Assembly (NCBI GenBank): GCA_964017195.1
Contig: OZ024892.1
Location: 7,210,366 to 7,274,365, forward strand
Length of the DNA stretch: 64,000 bases
Direction of reading: 5' to 3'
Source: Siderastrea radians
Taxonomy: Eukaryota > Cnidaria > Anthozoa > Scleractinia > Rhizangiidae
Below, in pieces: positions 45,365-55,755 of this stretch. The translations under genes and the position numbers were made by a program. Numbering within the stretch: the first letter of the stretch is position 1; every line of letters begins with the position of its first letter. Under the pieces are notes generated by a model. That model did not search any database and was not told the DNA's origin. It worked only from the letters and a program-made list of their open reading frames with translations.

Positions 45365-48282
45365 CTAATTGATTGATTGACTCATTGACAGACTGATAGA
45401 CTGATAGAATAACTGATCATGGTCTATTGACCACTTGAAAAGCTGATGGACTGGGAAACTGGTTGATTGCTTGACTAATTTATTGACACACAGATTTGTT
45501 ACCAATAACTAATAGACAGAGAGACTGATTGATTGACAGCACAATTTGTTGATGAACAGATAATTGCTATTAATTTTAAATTTATTATAAATAAGTAATT
45601 ACCTCACTGAGTGTTCAACAACTGGAATTGAAATCAATCATTTGACATAATTACAAGTAATACTCAAAATATTTTACTGTAAGTGGTACCTGTCTGCCAA
45701 GTCCTGTACATCTTGTTGTTTTCCATCACTGCAAATGCTTCTAAATACTGGAAGCATAAATTTGATGCATTTTTAAATATTTAACTCAATGTTGAAAATT
45801 CCCACGTGAAAGCAACAGGTCTGGAGTACTTACATGAAAATTTGAAAGGGACACCTAAAAGGTACTTGAGAACATCACTTTCTGGGTGTGCCTCAAATCT
45901 TTAGAAGATAGAATCCTGACAAGAAGTACTTTTCCTACGTTTCTAGTAGGTTTTACCTTTAAATTAAAGGGTACAAGGATAATTCTGTTGAGGTTCAATT
46001 TGTTATTTTTTAACATGTTATGTGTTCCAAAGCACAAAGTAATCAATATTATTAACCTTACTTATTTGAACACTAGAATTCTTCTGGATTAGTATTCTGG
46101 CCCATATAACACTAACATGAATTATGTACATAAACCAAAAGCGACAACACAAAACTGTAAGTGTTGTTTGCTGAGCTGACTGGGCATGAAAGTGACTCCA
46201 TGGCCAGCCACTTCAATAATTAAATTTAAAGGCAGGGATTATAATTGTGATACATGTGTACCTTTGAAAAGCTATTATAAGCAACTGCGACATCAGTTTT
46301 TAACGAGACAGATGTTCCACCAATCAAGGCCCAGCTTGACCAATTGCCTTTCACTTCCTGTGTCCAGTAGAGTCGGGAGGCTTTTGTCACTGTCCTTGAG
46401 AAGACAGTGAGTTTGTTCTGATAAGTCAGCACTGTCAATGTATCTTTGCCCTTCAGTGTAACTCCTAAACAATGTCAAAAGAACATATTACGATCAGATT
46501 ACTAAACAAATGAAAACAGTTGGTTTGTTAAGTTCGACCAGAATCATTTCCCATCTAGCTACATGTACTAGTAATAGCAGTGCCTGAGTGTTTACCAGGT
46601 ATTTCCTTCTCTTTTTCTCAACCTCCCCCCCCCCCCACCCCACATCCAACACTAAGGAGCTGAGTTCGTAACCATTCTTTTAGGCTTTTTTTTTGTTTTT
46701 TTTGCTCCAAACTGCCTGGAATCATAACAAGATAATTAATTATTTTTCATAATAAATGCCATCACAAACCTGCTTCAAAGGGAAGTTTGGAACCAGCTGG
46801 AAGCCATTTTCCAAACTCAACCAGTTTGTCGGCATCTTGTGTGGTATAGTAAACTTGTCCATCGTCACACATGCAGAAGACATTGGTCTGGTTGTTGGAG
46901 TCGTGTGCAGCTACAGGGTTTGAGATTATTGATCTTCCCTCGGGAGCGCCCAAGTCTTCCCTGAAAGTGATGACATGGTCATGAATCAAAAATTAACTGC
47001 AGGAGGGTTGGGGACCGGTTATTTAGAGGTGGGGGAGGGCTGGTGCAAATAGGGGGAGGGTCAATGATTTTTATGCAGGGAAAAAGGGGGGCGCATAAAT
47101 TATCTACGTATATTAGGGAGCTTTGTTATACAAAGGGGGTTAAGGGGTGAGGGTTAGCAAAAATGTGCATCACGAAGGGAGGGTCAGGAGAATTTGAACA
47201 TGGCCTCCCTCCATTTGCACCAGCCCTTCCCCCTCCCCCTCCTCCCATCTAAGTAATGACCTGTCCCTTATAAGGAAGGTTATAAAATCGTGTGTCAAAA
47301 ATAATGTGACAGTGCCTTTCCACATTTAAGGCTCGTCTGAAAATCTCAGCACAAGTGTTAAAAAAGTCTCAGAATCTTGGGCTTCCCCTTCAGCAACTAT
47401 CTTGGTCTGGACAAGTCTTAGCAGAGTTCCCAATCTCCAGCACTTACAATTTGCACCCCTTCTTAGTTCATAAGAAGAAATGTTCTCCACCAATTTATTG
47501 TGCTAAATATCAGCAGAACGAAGTCTCTAATCGATGTAGTGGTATGCAGTTTCCCAGGGACCGCTGCAGCGATCCTCCCGTCCCCCACCCTATTAATTGC
47601 TCCTCATGTGAAGAATACAAATATGAAACTAAATTTATATATTTATTACTTCTGAATTATGAGAGTGACACTTCATTCACATTAAAGTTTCGTGGCATTA
47701 TTGGCAAAACAGAATCGAAACAGAATGCATCTTAATGTGGAGACAGACCGCTTTTCTTGATTGTTTTTTTTTTTCCTGAATATTATTTTGCAGTCAGAAG
47801 ATCGTAGCAGATCATGTAGAGTTGACGTAAATTATATAAATTTCTTCACTCAACCTAAGTATCATAGCCGTGAAGTGCGATAAAATCGCAATTATTATCT
47901 GTAACCTTGTAAAATCAATCATGCAAGTAGAGCGCTCTTAGACCCTAGTCAAGCAGAGTCAAGCGAATAGCTAGGCTGGCTAGGAATCTATTCGCTTGGG
48001 CAGAACCTGTAGGATGTATTTACTCAATACTGTCACCTCTCGTTCCACGTTTTAAGGTTAAAGGACCTACCACTTTGACCATGTTCCCTTCAAATACTGC
48101 TTATATCTCAACTTCCCTTCGTTTGCGTGGAAAGCGAACTGAAATTCCAACGGCGGCCGCTTGTTTTCTAGAACAGCTAGACGATCCTCTAAGCCTGCGC
48201 TTGTTGAAGTTTGTCGTGAATGCGATGGATCTGCGAACGAGCAACCGGTTATTAGAACGAAAATCACCGAGTAAAAAGCCAT
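38204..48282 (-). CDS. Secreted protein: propeller-like repeats, beta-sandwich, helical Cys tail
   Basis: A 666-residue protein in 11 exons: 48071-48282, 46770-46960, 46262-46464, 45690-45747, 44612-44985, 43738-43896, 43045-43183, 41572-41719, 40623-40954, 39448-39573, 38204-38262. All phases agree. A signal peptide (1 to about 17) is followed by aromatic repeats to about residue 400: GTWSKWEDLG, FCMCDDGQVYYTTQ, GNWSSWALIGG, LEAFAVMENNKMYRTWQTG, LWHMWELERGGVWNSWERVP. These resemble blades of PLL or fucose-binding lectin propellers. Residues about 400-496 (VSWKVPVDEA, DWIGVYPSGADNQRYIDYYY, GKYDYRY) look like a SKICH or purple-acid-phosphatase-N type beta-sandwich. Residues about 497-666 are amphipathic helices with spaced cysteines (FEKCVEDGNH, FKDCGETDIAKALEKL, FIKCVKGDCVSF), ending GGYCIGRVVGVC-IAIPSYS. 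Extracellular glycan binding is plausible but not shown. I do not recognise a named family for the whole protein or the tail. Confidence 0.85.
38729..39140. mobile_element. TTA-flanked Harbinger-type MITE
   Basis: GGGGCTGTTCAAATGATACC at the left is mirrored by GGTATCATGTGAACAGCCCC at the right; TTA lies directly outside both ends, the TWA target duplication typical of PIF/Harbinger. CATTCCGGAATGAG words recur internally. It lies in the last intron of the propeller gene. Confidence 0.75.
41975..42230. repeat. Retroelement-tail-like repeat
   Basis: The stretch with TGATGATGACTTCCACTCAG followed by GTTGTCGAAACGTCAG resembles a widespread sequence in invertebrate Penelope-like and related retroelement ends. 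No coding domain is present. The assignment is from memory of the motif and is weak. Confidence 0.35.
42266..42965 (+). mobile_element. Internally deleted hAT transposon
   Basis: Ends CAGGGCTGTAGCCAG and CCAGCTACGGCCCTG are inverted repeats of hAT style. The interior encodes the C-terminal dimerisation region of a hAT (zinc-finger MYM type 1-like) transposase at about 42396-42596: FTLGGVSCERSFSALHHLKL followed by RSSMTEERLSRLAMILIHR. The S-C-E-R-x-F-S-x-L and M-x-x-E-R-L-x-x-L-A features are diagnostic. The rest of the transposase is gone, and no 8-bp duplication is visible. It sits in the intron between propeller-gene exons 7 and 8. Confidence 0.8.
44356..44527. mobile_element. TA-flanked short hairpin MITE
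   Basis: TTCCAAAATGGCAGAAAATA and TTTTCTGCCATTTTGGAA close a 172-bp element; the arms, about 75 bp each, include CCAATTAACA and GAGGCAACAAG in both orientations. TA lies outside both ends. It is in a propeller-gene intron. Confidence 0.85.
45196..45535. repeat. Degenerate GATT microsatellite
   Basis: TGATTGAT-type tetranucleotide units, clean at 45330-45362 and interrupted on either side by GACTGATA-like variants. Intronic. Confidence 0.7.
47011..47277. mobile_element. G-rich inverted-repeat MITE
   Basis: GGGACCGGTTATTTAGAGGT on the left mirrors AAGTAATGACCTGTCCC on the right, and GGGCTGGTGCAAAT pairs with ATTTGCACCAGCCC. It lies in the first intron of the propeller gene, just upstream of exon 2. 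Confidence 0.7.
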
Positions 48283-48430
48283 GATTTTCTCAAATGTGCG
48301 TCAAAACATTCTTCAACTTCAACGTTCGTAAATTTTTTAGGATCTTCCTATGCTTTTCCGGTGAAAAACTGGATTTCAAGTCACGAGACTTCATTTGTTG
48401 CGTTCTGACCACAGTGCCCCCAGGCAGTAA

Positions 48431-48903
48431 TGCGCCGATCAATTCGAAAGTTCAACATCCCCCCCGGGCAACCCCCCGGGCATTTGAACTTTTGAAGATT
48501 GGCTTGGTCAAATTCCCTCCCCTCGGGGCAAAACAGCCGTTCAAATGCCCCACCAATTACTACTAAAATACCTCTCCTCAAAGACAAATTTCGTCTTCAA
48601 TCAAACACTTTACACGCTTTTCAGAGAGATATGCCGTAATGACACCTCCAAACTTCTTTTAAAGACCCTTTTGAAAGAGCTATTCACTGACAAAGGGGAA
48701 ATTCTGTCTTGCAAATCGATCAAGCCCTGAAAAAACCGAAAAAACTCACGGGCGTATTACATCAGAACAAGAGATAAATCCGGTTCAAATTCCCCACCCT
48801 TCAAACGCAACGTTCAAATTCCCCCCTCCCCGGGCACGATGCGCAGTCAAATGCCCGGGGTATGCCCGGGGGGGGATGTTGAAGTTTCGAATTGATCGGC
48901 GCA
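48431..48903. mobile_element. Harbinger-type MITE, copy 1 (TAA target duplication)
   Basis: It starts TGCGCCGATCAATTCGAAAG and ends TTTCGAATTGATCGGCGCA. TAA lies directly outside both ends, the 3-bp TWA duplication of PIF/Harbinger. Next to the ends are CCCGGGCA-rich arms (CAAATGCCCGGGG). A nearly identical copy is at 54778-55241. It lies about 150 bp upstream of the propeller-gene start codon and could touch its promoter. Confidence 0.88.
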
Positions 48904-49066
48904 TAATCTGGTAATGGGGATGGGGAAGGGCAAAGGCGTCACCCACTCAATCTCTTCCCCAGAGCCCGCGCGCGTTTAGGGTCAGCGGGAACAAAAAAAA
49001 CGCACAATTCTCAACCAAACGCCTCTCAAACGCAGAAAGAATGTGGTATGACATCAGATCTAGTAC

Positions 49067-52000
49067 AGCTGCTATATATCGTCCAAAAAGTAGCTTAATT
49101 GTTCACTTTTGTGATAAAAGCATGAAACTTTGCATGATTACTACTAACCATGTAACAAATGATTTCTGATATGGATCCAAGCTGGGTTAAGCTCTGGTCT
49201 CGAGATCTGCGCATGCCACAAAGTTGCTAGCATGGAAACGAGGCTGAAAATTAAATTGTCTTAAAACGGGTCTTGGAGTACAAAAATAAACTTGAAACTG
49301 ATAAATCAATTACATGTGTGGTATTCTGTGTTAGAAAATGCTTGAAATGTGATCACGTGACCTTTCTTTACAATTGTGCATGCCTTTAAATTGCCAACAT
49401 GGAAACGAGGCTGAAAATTAAATTGGTTTAACACTGGTCTCAGAGTACAAACTGATATATCAGAACTTAACATATGTGGTATTCTGTGTAAGAAATGCTT
49501 AAAATGTGATCATTGGACCCTTCTATGCAATTTTACGAATATCGCTTGGGATACCTGTGGTGGAATGTAAAAGCTAAAGACGTGGTGGTTTAATTAGCAC
49601 TACCAGGTGACATGGTTCTGGCACTGCTGAAAGCCCAGTAATCGTTCTATCATTTTAATGATAGGACATAGCTTTTTACGTGAACCAACCCTGAAAAGAT
49701 CCAAAATCTACGCATGCATTATTGACACTGTATATGTAAGTGCTATGGAAACACGATAATTCTATACAGCTTCACAAAACTTTTCTTTCGACCTCAGGGT
49801 TTGATCAGGTACTCAAGGTGGCAGTCAATACCGATTACAGCTGTTGAGATCACTGATCAAAACTTCCTAAATACAACAATGTTCCTGGCGATTGATATGA
49901 GCTAAGAGTGAATTAAAACTTGCTATAGGCTACATTCTGTGAGTTTGAATAGCTAGTTGCAGTTGCCTCCACAGTTGCACAACCCAGTGAGTAAGTTTGG
50001 CTTTCTGGCATTTGCAGCGTCCCTGACAACCAGCTTTGTAACCACATCGAATGAGTTCACAGCAGGAGTCCTTGGCTTGCACTGGGTTGTGCAACTGTGG
50101 AGGCAACTGCAACTAGCTATTCAAACTCACAGTATGTAGCCTATAGAAAGTTTTAGTTGACTCTTAGTTGTAGTTTGGAAGTTTTGATCAGTGATCTCAA
50201 CAGCTGTAATCTGTATTGACCGCTACCTAGAGTACCAGATCAAACCCTTAGGTCATAAGAAAAACTTTGTGAAGCTGAATAGAATTACCGTGTTTCCACA
50301 GCACTTACATGTGCAGTGTCAATAGTGCATGCGTAGATTTTAGATCTTTTCAGGGTTGGTTCACGCAAAAAGCCATGTCCTAGCATTAAAATGATAGAAC
50401 AATTACTTTCAGTGGTGCTAATTAAGCCACCACGTCTTTAGCTTTAACATTCCACCATAGGTATCCTAAGCGAGATGCGTAAAATTGTAAAGGAAGGTCA
50501 CTTGACCACATCTTAAGCATTTCCTAACACAGAATACCACACATGTAAAGTTCTGATATATCAGTTTCAAGTTTATTTTTGTACTCTGAGACCCGTTTTA
50601 AACACGAAGCAAACCTACAAAAGGTGTTCAGCCTGTCAATCACAAATCCCTAGAGGTGCCGATGGAGGTATTTGATTGCCTCACTTGCCAGACCAAAAGG
50701 GACGTACTGTATTTTCTCGATTAAACGCCTAGCCTCCCACGCAGTCGTTTTTAGGGGAGTCGTATTACCCACCTCCCAATACGACTCCCCTAAAAACGAG
50801 ATGCGTGGGAGGCTATTAAACGCCAGACCTCGAATAAATGCCGGATCTACAGGGCCGAGTTTAAAATAAACGCCCCCTGCGTTTATTTGGGTCCCCGGCG
50901 TTTATTTGCGGTCCTGGCGTTTATTCGACATGGGTATATTGAATCAGGATTATGCGCCGTGACTGCATACTAGTTCTCTTTCTACCATTATATTTGAACT
51001 TATACACTTATATTTAAACCGAACTACCTCTTACAAAAGTACTTCTCACTAAAACAGAAGAAACAAACGACGCATCAGGTATCTTGTCAATCTCTTTTAA
51101 ATCATTGTAACTTTTCTGCGGGCTTGTACATCAAGCAATGATCATCTCGAGGGTCTCTCCAGCGTTTCTCCAGCGTTTCTCCAGCAGTTCCTTGCAACTG
51201 AATCGTTCCATAATTTTGCCTTTTTCAGAACTGATGGAGAAGGAACCTCGCCATCGCCTCGTTGTAAATTGCTTGCACAGTACGTTTGCTGTTTGTTCGT
51301 CCGTGTTTCATGCACGGAGAAACGTAACGTTGAGAAGAGTTCAATCACTGTTTCTGTCAGTGACGTTTTTTTTTGATAAATAACTTACCACATTCACTTA
51401 TATGAGACAATGTTGATGACATTGTTTCACATTTTTTGAACGTTTCTTGGTTCTTGGTTCAATAAACTTCCAATACTGAAAAAATGCATTTAAAAAATAA
51501 ACGCCGAGCCCTAAACAAACGCCGGGTTAGAATAAACGCTGGGTTTACGAGGCCGAGTTTTAAATAAACGCTCCCGGCGTTTAATCGGAAAAATACGGTA
51601 CTTTCGAGTCGAACATTCTTGTATTACTTGCAAAATTGGTAGCTGCTGAACAAGATAACTAATTAGTTTATCCTTGGCGAAATAGGTGGATAATTCTTCA
51701 ATAATCCCACCAATGGAAATATCGTGTATGTTCACCCCCCAATTCTTGCAATGACAACTTCCTGAAAGCGAAAAGAGTCAAGAGGGGAAATACCAGTTGG
51801 TATAGAGGCAAACCAAAACCGATAAATAATAAACAACTCGATTCATATAAATACCGCTTTTGCAAATCAAAGCGAGGTATAAAATAAACCAAATAGCAGT
51901 CTAACTCTTCACAGATTTTTCGGGGAAACTATATCTTCTGTATAATGGTTTATAATAAGCTCGAGCCGATGAAAGAAACCCAAAGAGGGAGAGTATTATG

Positions 52001-52873
52001 AACACAACAAATCATAGAATCCTGCATTGGATTATAAGCCAACTGTAATAGCAGCCGGGTTTGGAAAATGTCCCAGCAAATTACGTCTTCACAGACTGAA
52101 ATTCGACTTCAAGTCTTGAAATAAATTTGTATAAGGCTTCGACTTTGGTTTATTTATAGTTTAGCTGTGAGGAAGCTGTTTTGGTAATTCCGCAGAATTT
52201 GAATAATTAGTCTGGGGTTTATTAGTGTTTATCTGAAGTTTATCAACCACAGTTGAGAACCTCAGACTCGCATATAAATTGCAATGTTTTAGAGTGAAAT
52301 GAGATTTGACGGCTTACTTGTATATGTACACTATACATTTAGTAGCGACAGCCTATTTTCTTCTAGGTTTATTCCTTTCGTTGTTCGGATAAACAAATGA
52401 ACATTCTACTTGATATCAACTGCGTGACGGTTACGTCGCCGTCTATCATTACAAAATTAGATTGGAACCATCCGAGCGTTTCAAGGAAGCGGAGCCTTCC
52501 CTTTTATAGGCTCGCTCCCTGTTTTAGGCAATTTTAATTTTCAGACTCGTTTCCATATTGGTAATTTACGGCATGCGCAATTGTAAAGAAAGGTCACGTG
52601 ATCACATCTTAAGCATTTTCTAACCAAAAAATACCACATATGTAAATGATATATCAGTTTCAAGTTTATTTTTGTACTTCGAGACACGTTTTAAGACAAT
52701 CTGATTTTCAGCCTCGTTTCCATGTTGGCAATTTTAGGGCATGCGCAGATCTCGAGTCCGGAGCTTAACCCAGCTTGGATCCATATCAAAAGTTATTTGT
52801 TACATGCTTAGTAGTAATCATGCAAAGTTTCATACTTTTATCACAAAAGTGAACAATTTTGGACGATAGCAGC
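49067..52873. mobile_element. Large foldback element interrupted by nested insertions
   Basis: Left-arm sequence 49067-49985 reappears inverted on the right, in two pieces: 50085 to about 50605, and about 52545-52873. Matching words include AGCTGCTATATATCGTCC / GGACGATAGCAGCT at the ends, TTTGTGATAAAAGCATGAAA / TCATACTTTTATCACAAA, and CTATAGGCTACATTCTG / CAGTATGTAGCCTATAG beside the centre. About 1.9 kb (roughly 50606-52544) splits the right arm and contains another inverted-repeat element (50704-51601). The arms also carry a tandemly doubled unit (CATGGAAACGAGGCTGAAAA at about 49232 and 49400). No transposase was found. Confidence 0.75.
50704..51601. mobile_element. Nested inverted-repeat element, AAACGCC-rich ends
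   Basis: GTACTGTATTTTCTCGATTA on the left mirrors TAATCGGAAAAATACGGTAC on the right; both ends continue into repeated AATAAACGCC words. A strong internal hairpin at about 50731-50814 has arms containing GCCTCCCACGCAGTC and GATGCGTGGGAGGC. Small open frames inside (for example 51138-51383) are unrecognised. Confidence 0.65.
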
Positions 52874-53098
52874 TAGACTAATCTCCCTTTCAGCTCCCAG
52901 AATAGTGCACTGAATACCGCGCGGAAAAACCACGACTAGTCGCCCTCAACTAAACGCATTTCAGTCGCAGACAGAAAGAAGAACGACCGCGGGTCAGTCA
53001 TCTGGCGTCATAAGCAAACCTAATTTGGATTTCAAGAATGACTTTACTTAGAGGTTGGAAGACACCTCCAGTGGAAAATCGACTCTAGGGATATTCAG

Positions 53099-53619
53099 AT
53101 GGAGGAAAGAAAACAAACACCGTCTCCCTCTCATCACGTTACAAGTTACGAAGGTCTGGATCTCTCACGTGAGCAAGAGAGACAAGTGATCAAGAGAGGC
53201 TCACATGATCAACAGACACAGCCCTGCGAAAATGCGCGCGAAACGCGTTCATCTGCGATCCTCATTCGCCAACGTGAAGTCCGTGAACGTCAGCTCGAGT
53301 GCAAAACTGCAAAGACAACTGCTATTATAGTACCTTTGTTCATTTTCCTCGTCTATCCGCGAATCATTGTGATAATTTACAGTTGTCTGTCACGACAAAG
53401 GTCAGTTTTGTCAGCCATGCAAGACTTTGGATGCGAATTCTTCTGTACTGTAACTCGGTTGTCAATCCGTTTCTATTTAAAAGTTTGCGTCACCATCAAA
53501 TTTGGAGGGAGTTCTTCAAGCTTGTGCCGTCCTGTTGTGGAAAAAGACAGCCTACGAAGTCAACTTACCAGGACGGTCGTAACCTTTTCATCGCAAGAGT
53601 GAAATTAGACTACGAGTAG
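53099..53619 (+). pseudogene. Frameshifted class A GPCR, 3' part only
   Basis: One frame gives an intracellular-loop-like stretch, then ECKTAKTTAIIVPLFIFLVY, typical of the end of loop 3 and TM6. The next frame (from about 53385) gives LWMRILLYCNSVVNPFLFKS followed by a basic helix-8-like tail and PSCC, a clear TM7 with NPxxF for NPxxY. TM6 and TM7 therefore lie in different frames, so at least one indel separates them. No TM1-TM5 equivalent was found upstream to 52873. It is a decayed rhodopsin-like receptor fragment. Confidence 0.65.
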
Positions 53620-53857
53620 TCTATCTTTCCACTCAGGGATGGTTGAGGAAAAAGAACGCGCGAGCGAGTGAGAAAATTGCTTGCCTCGTGGAAACGTGGC
53701 ACGCGCGTTATAAGCTACTGGTGTAATTTACTGGTGTAGCTTTGTAGCGGCTTATCACGCACGCGTCAGGTTTCCACTTCACAGGCGATCTTCGCGCTCG
53801 CTCGCGTGCCCTTTTCGTTCGACTATCCCTGAGCGGAAAGAGAGACTGCTCGTAATC
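53608..53857. mobile_element. TA-flanked MITE, GACTACGAG family
   Basis: It opens GACTACGAGTAGTCTATCTT and closes AGAGACTGCTCGTAATC; TA lies outside both ends. Arms include TCCACTCAGGGATGGTTGAG / CGACTATCCCTGAGCGG and GCGCGAGCGAG / CTCGCTCGCG. It begins inside the last codons of the GPCR relic. Confidence 0.8.
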
Positions 53858-54479
53858 TAGAGTGAAATAGTAATCGTCACATTGATTTCTGTTGTGGCTA
53901 GTGCGTCGAGCTTTCGACTCAAAGGTCTGAACCGGGTCACCTTTCAGACGACTAATTTTCTTGTTACACCCCTTCAAAATTACAGCCGTATTTTAAATAC
54001 TAGGTTTGATTACCATTCATTTTACTAGTTTAAACCACTCTGTGGTATTTTGAGCTGCACTGTTCAATTTTGTTGTTAGTTAAATGCCAGAGAGAAATGG
54101 AATGAAATTGCATTCACTCATAAACTAGTAGTCTGTAGAGCTTTCTGGAAGCCGGAGAAAATTACCAGATACCTCTTGATTGACTATCGCAGGTATAAAT
54201 TGCCAGTTTGGTTGCCAGGCTTCAAAAATGGGCCTGCACTACTGTGCATTTTTTAGTTCGCAGACAGACAGACAGACAGTCAGGTAGATAGACAGACAGT
54301 CAGGTAGATAGAAGTACGGACAGACGAATGGATGGATAGATAGATTGAGTTTCATAAATATACACAGCCTGTTCCAGGCTCCGAGATTGTTAGGTTATAT
54401 ATTGTTAAATTTTCATTTCAAATATTTCTGTAATTTATGTACATATTTTCAAAGTAGAATAAACTTCTTCTAAAATTAA

Positions 54480-54564
54480 AAAATGATACCTGAAACAAAA
54501 GGTCGGAAAACACGGAGAAGAGTTTTATAAACTGACAGAATCGGACAAGACTTTGTAGTTGCAT
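54480..54564 (-). pseudogene. Truncated paralogue of the RING E3 gene
   Basis: The minus strand reads MQLQSLVRFCQFIKLFSVFS then DLLFQ, matching the first 25 or so residues of the intact gene at 60663-61259. Homology then stops; the second hydrophobic segment and RING are missing. A GT after the CAG codon could act as a splice donor, but no downstream RING exon was found. Confidence 0.65.
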
Positions 54565-54777
54565 GTTTGTTGCTTCGTTAGGTTCTGCTTCTTCGCACCG
54601 TGGGTCATAGCACTTCGGCCTCTGTTTCTATTTCAGGGGTATTTGTAGCGTTTCCATGACTACTTTCTACACCTTTTAGTGCTGACAAATGAAAATGTTT
54701 CCACGTTCTTCAAAAGATTGGCCGATCCTTTGACGTTTGCTCCGTTGATATTAATAGCAGTGTTTCACCATGCGTTA

Positions 54778-55241
54778 TGCGCCGATCAATTCATCCCCGC
54801 CCCGGGCAACCCCCCGGGCATTTGAACTTTTGAAGATTGCCTTGGTCAAATTCCCTCCCCTCGGGGCAAAAAAGCCGTTCAAATGCCCCACCAATTACTA
54901 CTAAAATACCTCTCCTCAAAGATAAATTTCGTCTTCAATCAAACACTTTGCACGCTTTTCAGAGAGATATGCCGTAATGACACCTCCAAACTTCTTTTAA
55001 AGACCCTTTTGAAAGAGCTATTCACTGACAAAGGGGAAATTCTGTCTTGTAAATCCATCAAACCCTGAAAAAACCGAAAAAACTCACGGGCGTATTACAT
55101 CAGAACAAGAGAGAAATCCGGTTCAAATTCCCCACCCTTCAAACGCAACGTTCAAATTCCCCCCTCCCCGGGCACGATGCACAGTCAAATGCCCGGGTTA
55201 TGCCCGGGGGGGGGTGTTGAAGTTTCGAATTGATCGGCGCA
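54778..55241. mobile_element. Harbinger-type MITE, copy 2 (TTA target duplication)
   Basis: It starts TGCGCCGATCAATTC and ends GAATTGATCGGCGCA, with TTA directly outside both ends. It is nearly identical to 48431-48903, apart from about 10 bp lost next to the left terminus and scattered substitutions. The paralogous unfilled site, with one TTA, is at 61477-61479. Confidence 0.92.
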
Positions 55242-55755
55242 TTAAACACGAGACTGTTTTTACCAATGAGACCGACAGAACACTGTTACCACCCGTCAAA
55301 CTTGTCTTTCCAAGAAAAGTGGTTTTGAACACTTTAATGAGATAGTATTTTCTTAAGAGCGGAGGAAACTGAAGTTGTTCATACGATATTTTCAGTGTAA
55401 GGGGGTTGGGGGGGGGGGGGCGAAGAGGCGTCCAAACTTCTGCCACCTTGGAAATCCACAGGGGGCCCAGACCCGAGTCTCTTATCTATACTCTCCGGTA
55501 AACGCCTAACGCAAAATCTTCAAAATCGCCAATATTCGTCATTTAGAGCTGCAAGGACGACAAAATACAACAATTGAGTTAAGTTCACGTTTATTTTGAA
55601 GAAGAATATCAACATTATTCCCGATATTTTGCTTTAAATACGAACCTCCTAGTATTCCCATACAATTCCTTCAAATTTCGATCAGATTGTCTGGGCGCCC
55701 TGTGAGGAATCTACCACGGGAATCGCGCTTCCCGCTACGATGGGAATTTTGTAAT

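Larger units (their letters stand above)
54170..55755. repeat. Duplicated segment, left copy (RING body lost)
   Basis: Several ordered blocks match 60375-61855: TTGATTGACTATCG and GCCTGCACTACTG at 54175-54250; the RING 5' end and its upstream region at 54515-54777; AAACACGAGACTGTTTTTACC from 55245; and CCACGGGAATCG-CGCTTCCCGCTAC near 55715. Most of the RING ORF is absent, with about 230 bp including a CAGACAGA/GTAGATAGA microsatellite (54262-54350) between the flanking blocks. It is further interrupted by the Harbinger MITE at 54778-55241. Confidence 0.75.

Noticed and set aside
48545..55068. 61-codon frame preserved in both Harbinger MITE copies (48545-48730 and 54883-55068)
   Set aside because: The copies are nearly identical throughout, so an open frame would survive by chance. 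It matches no transposase or accessory protein.
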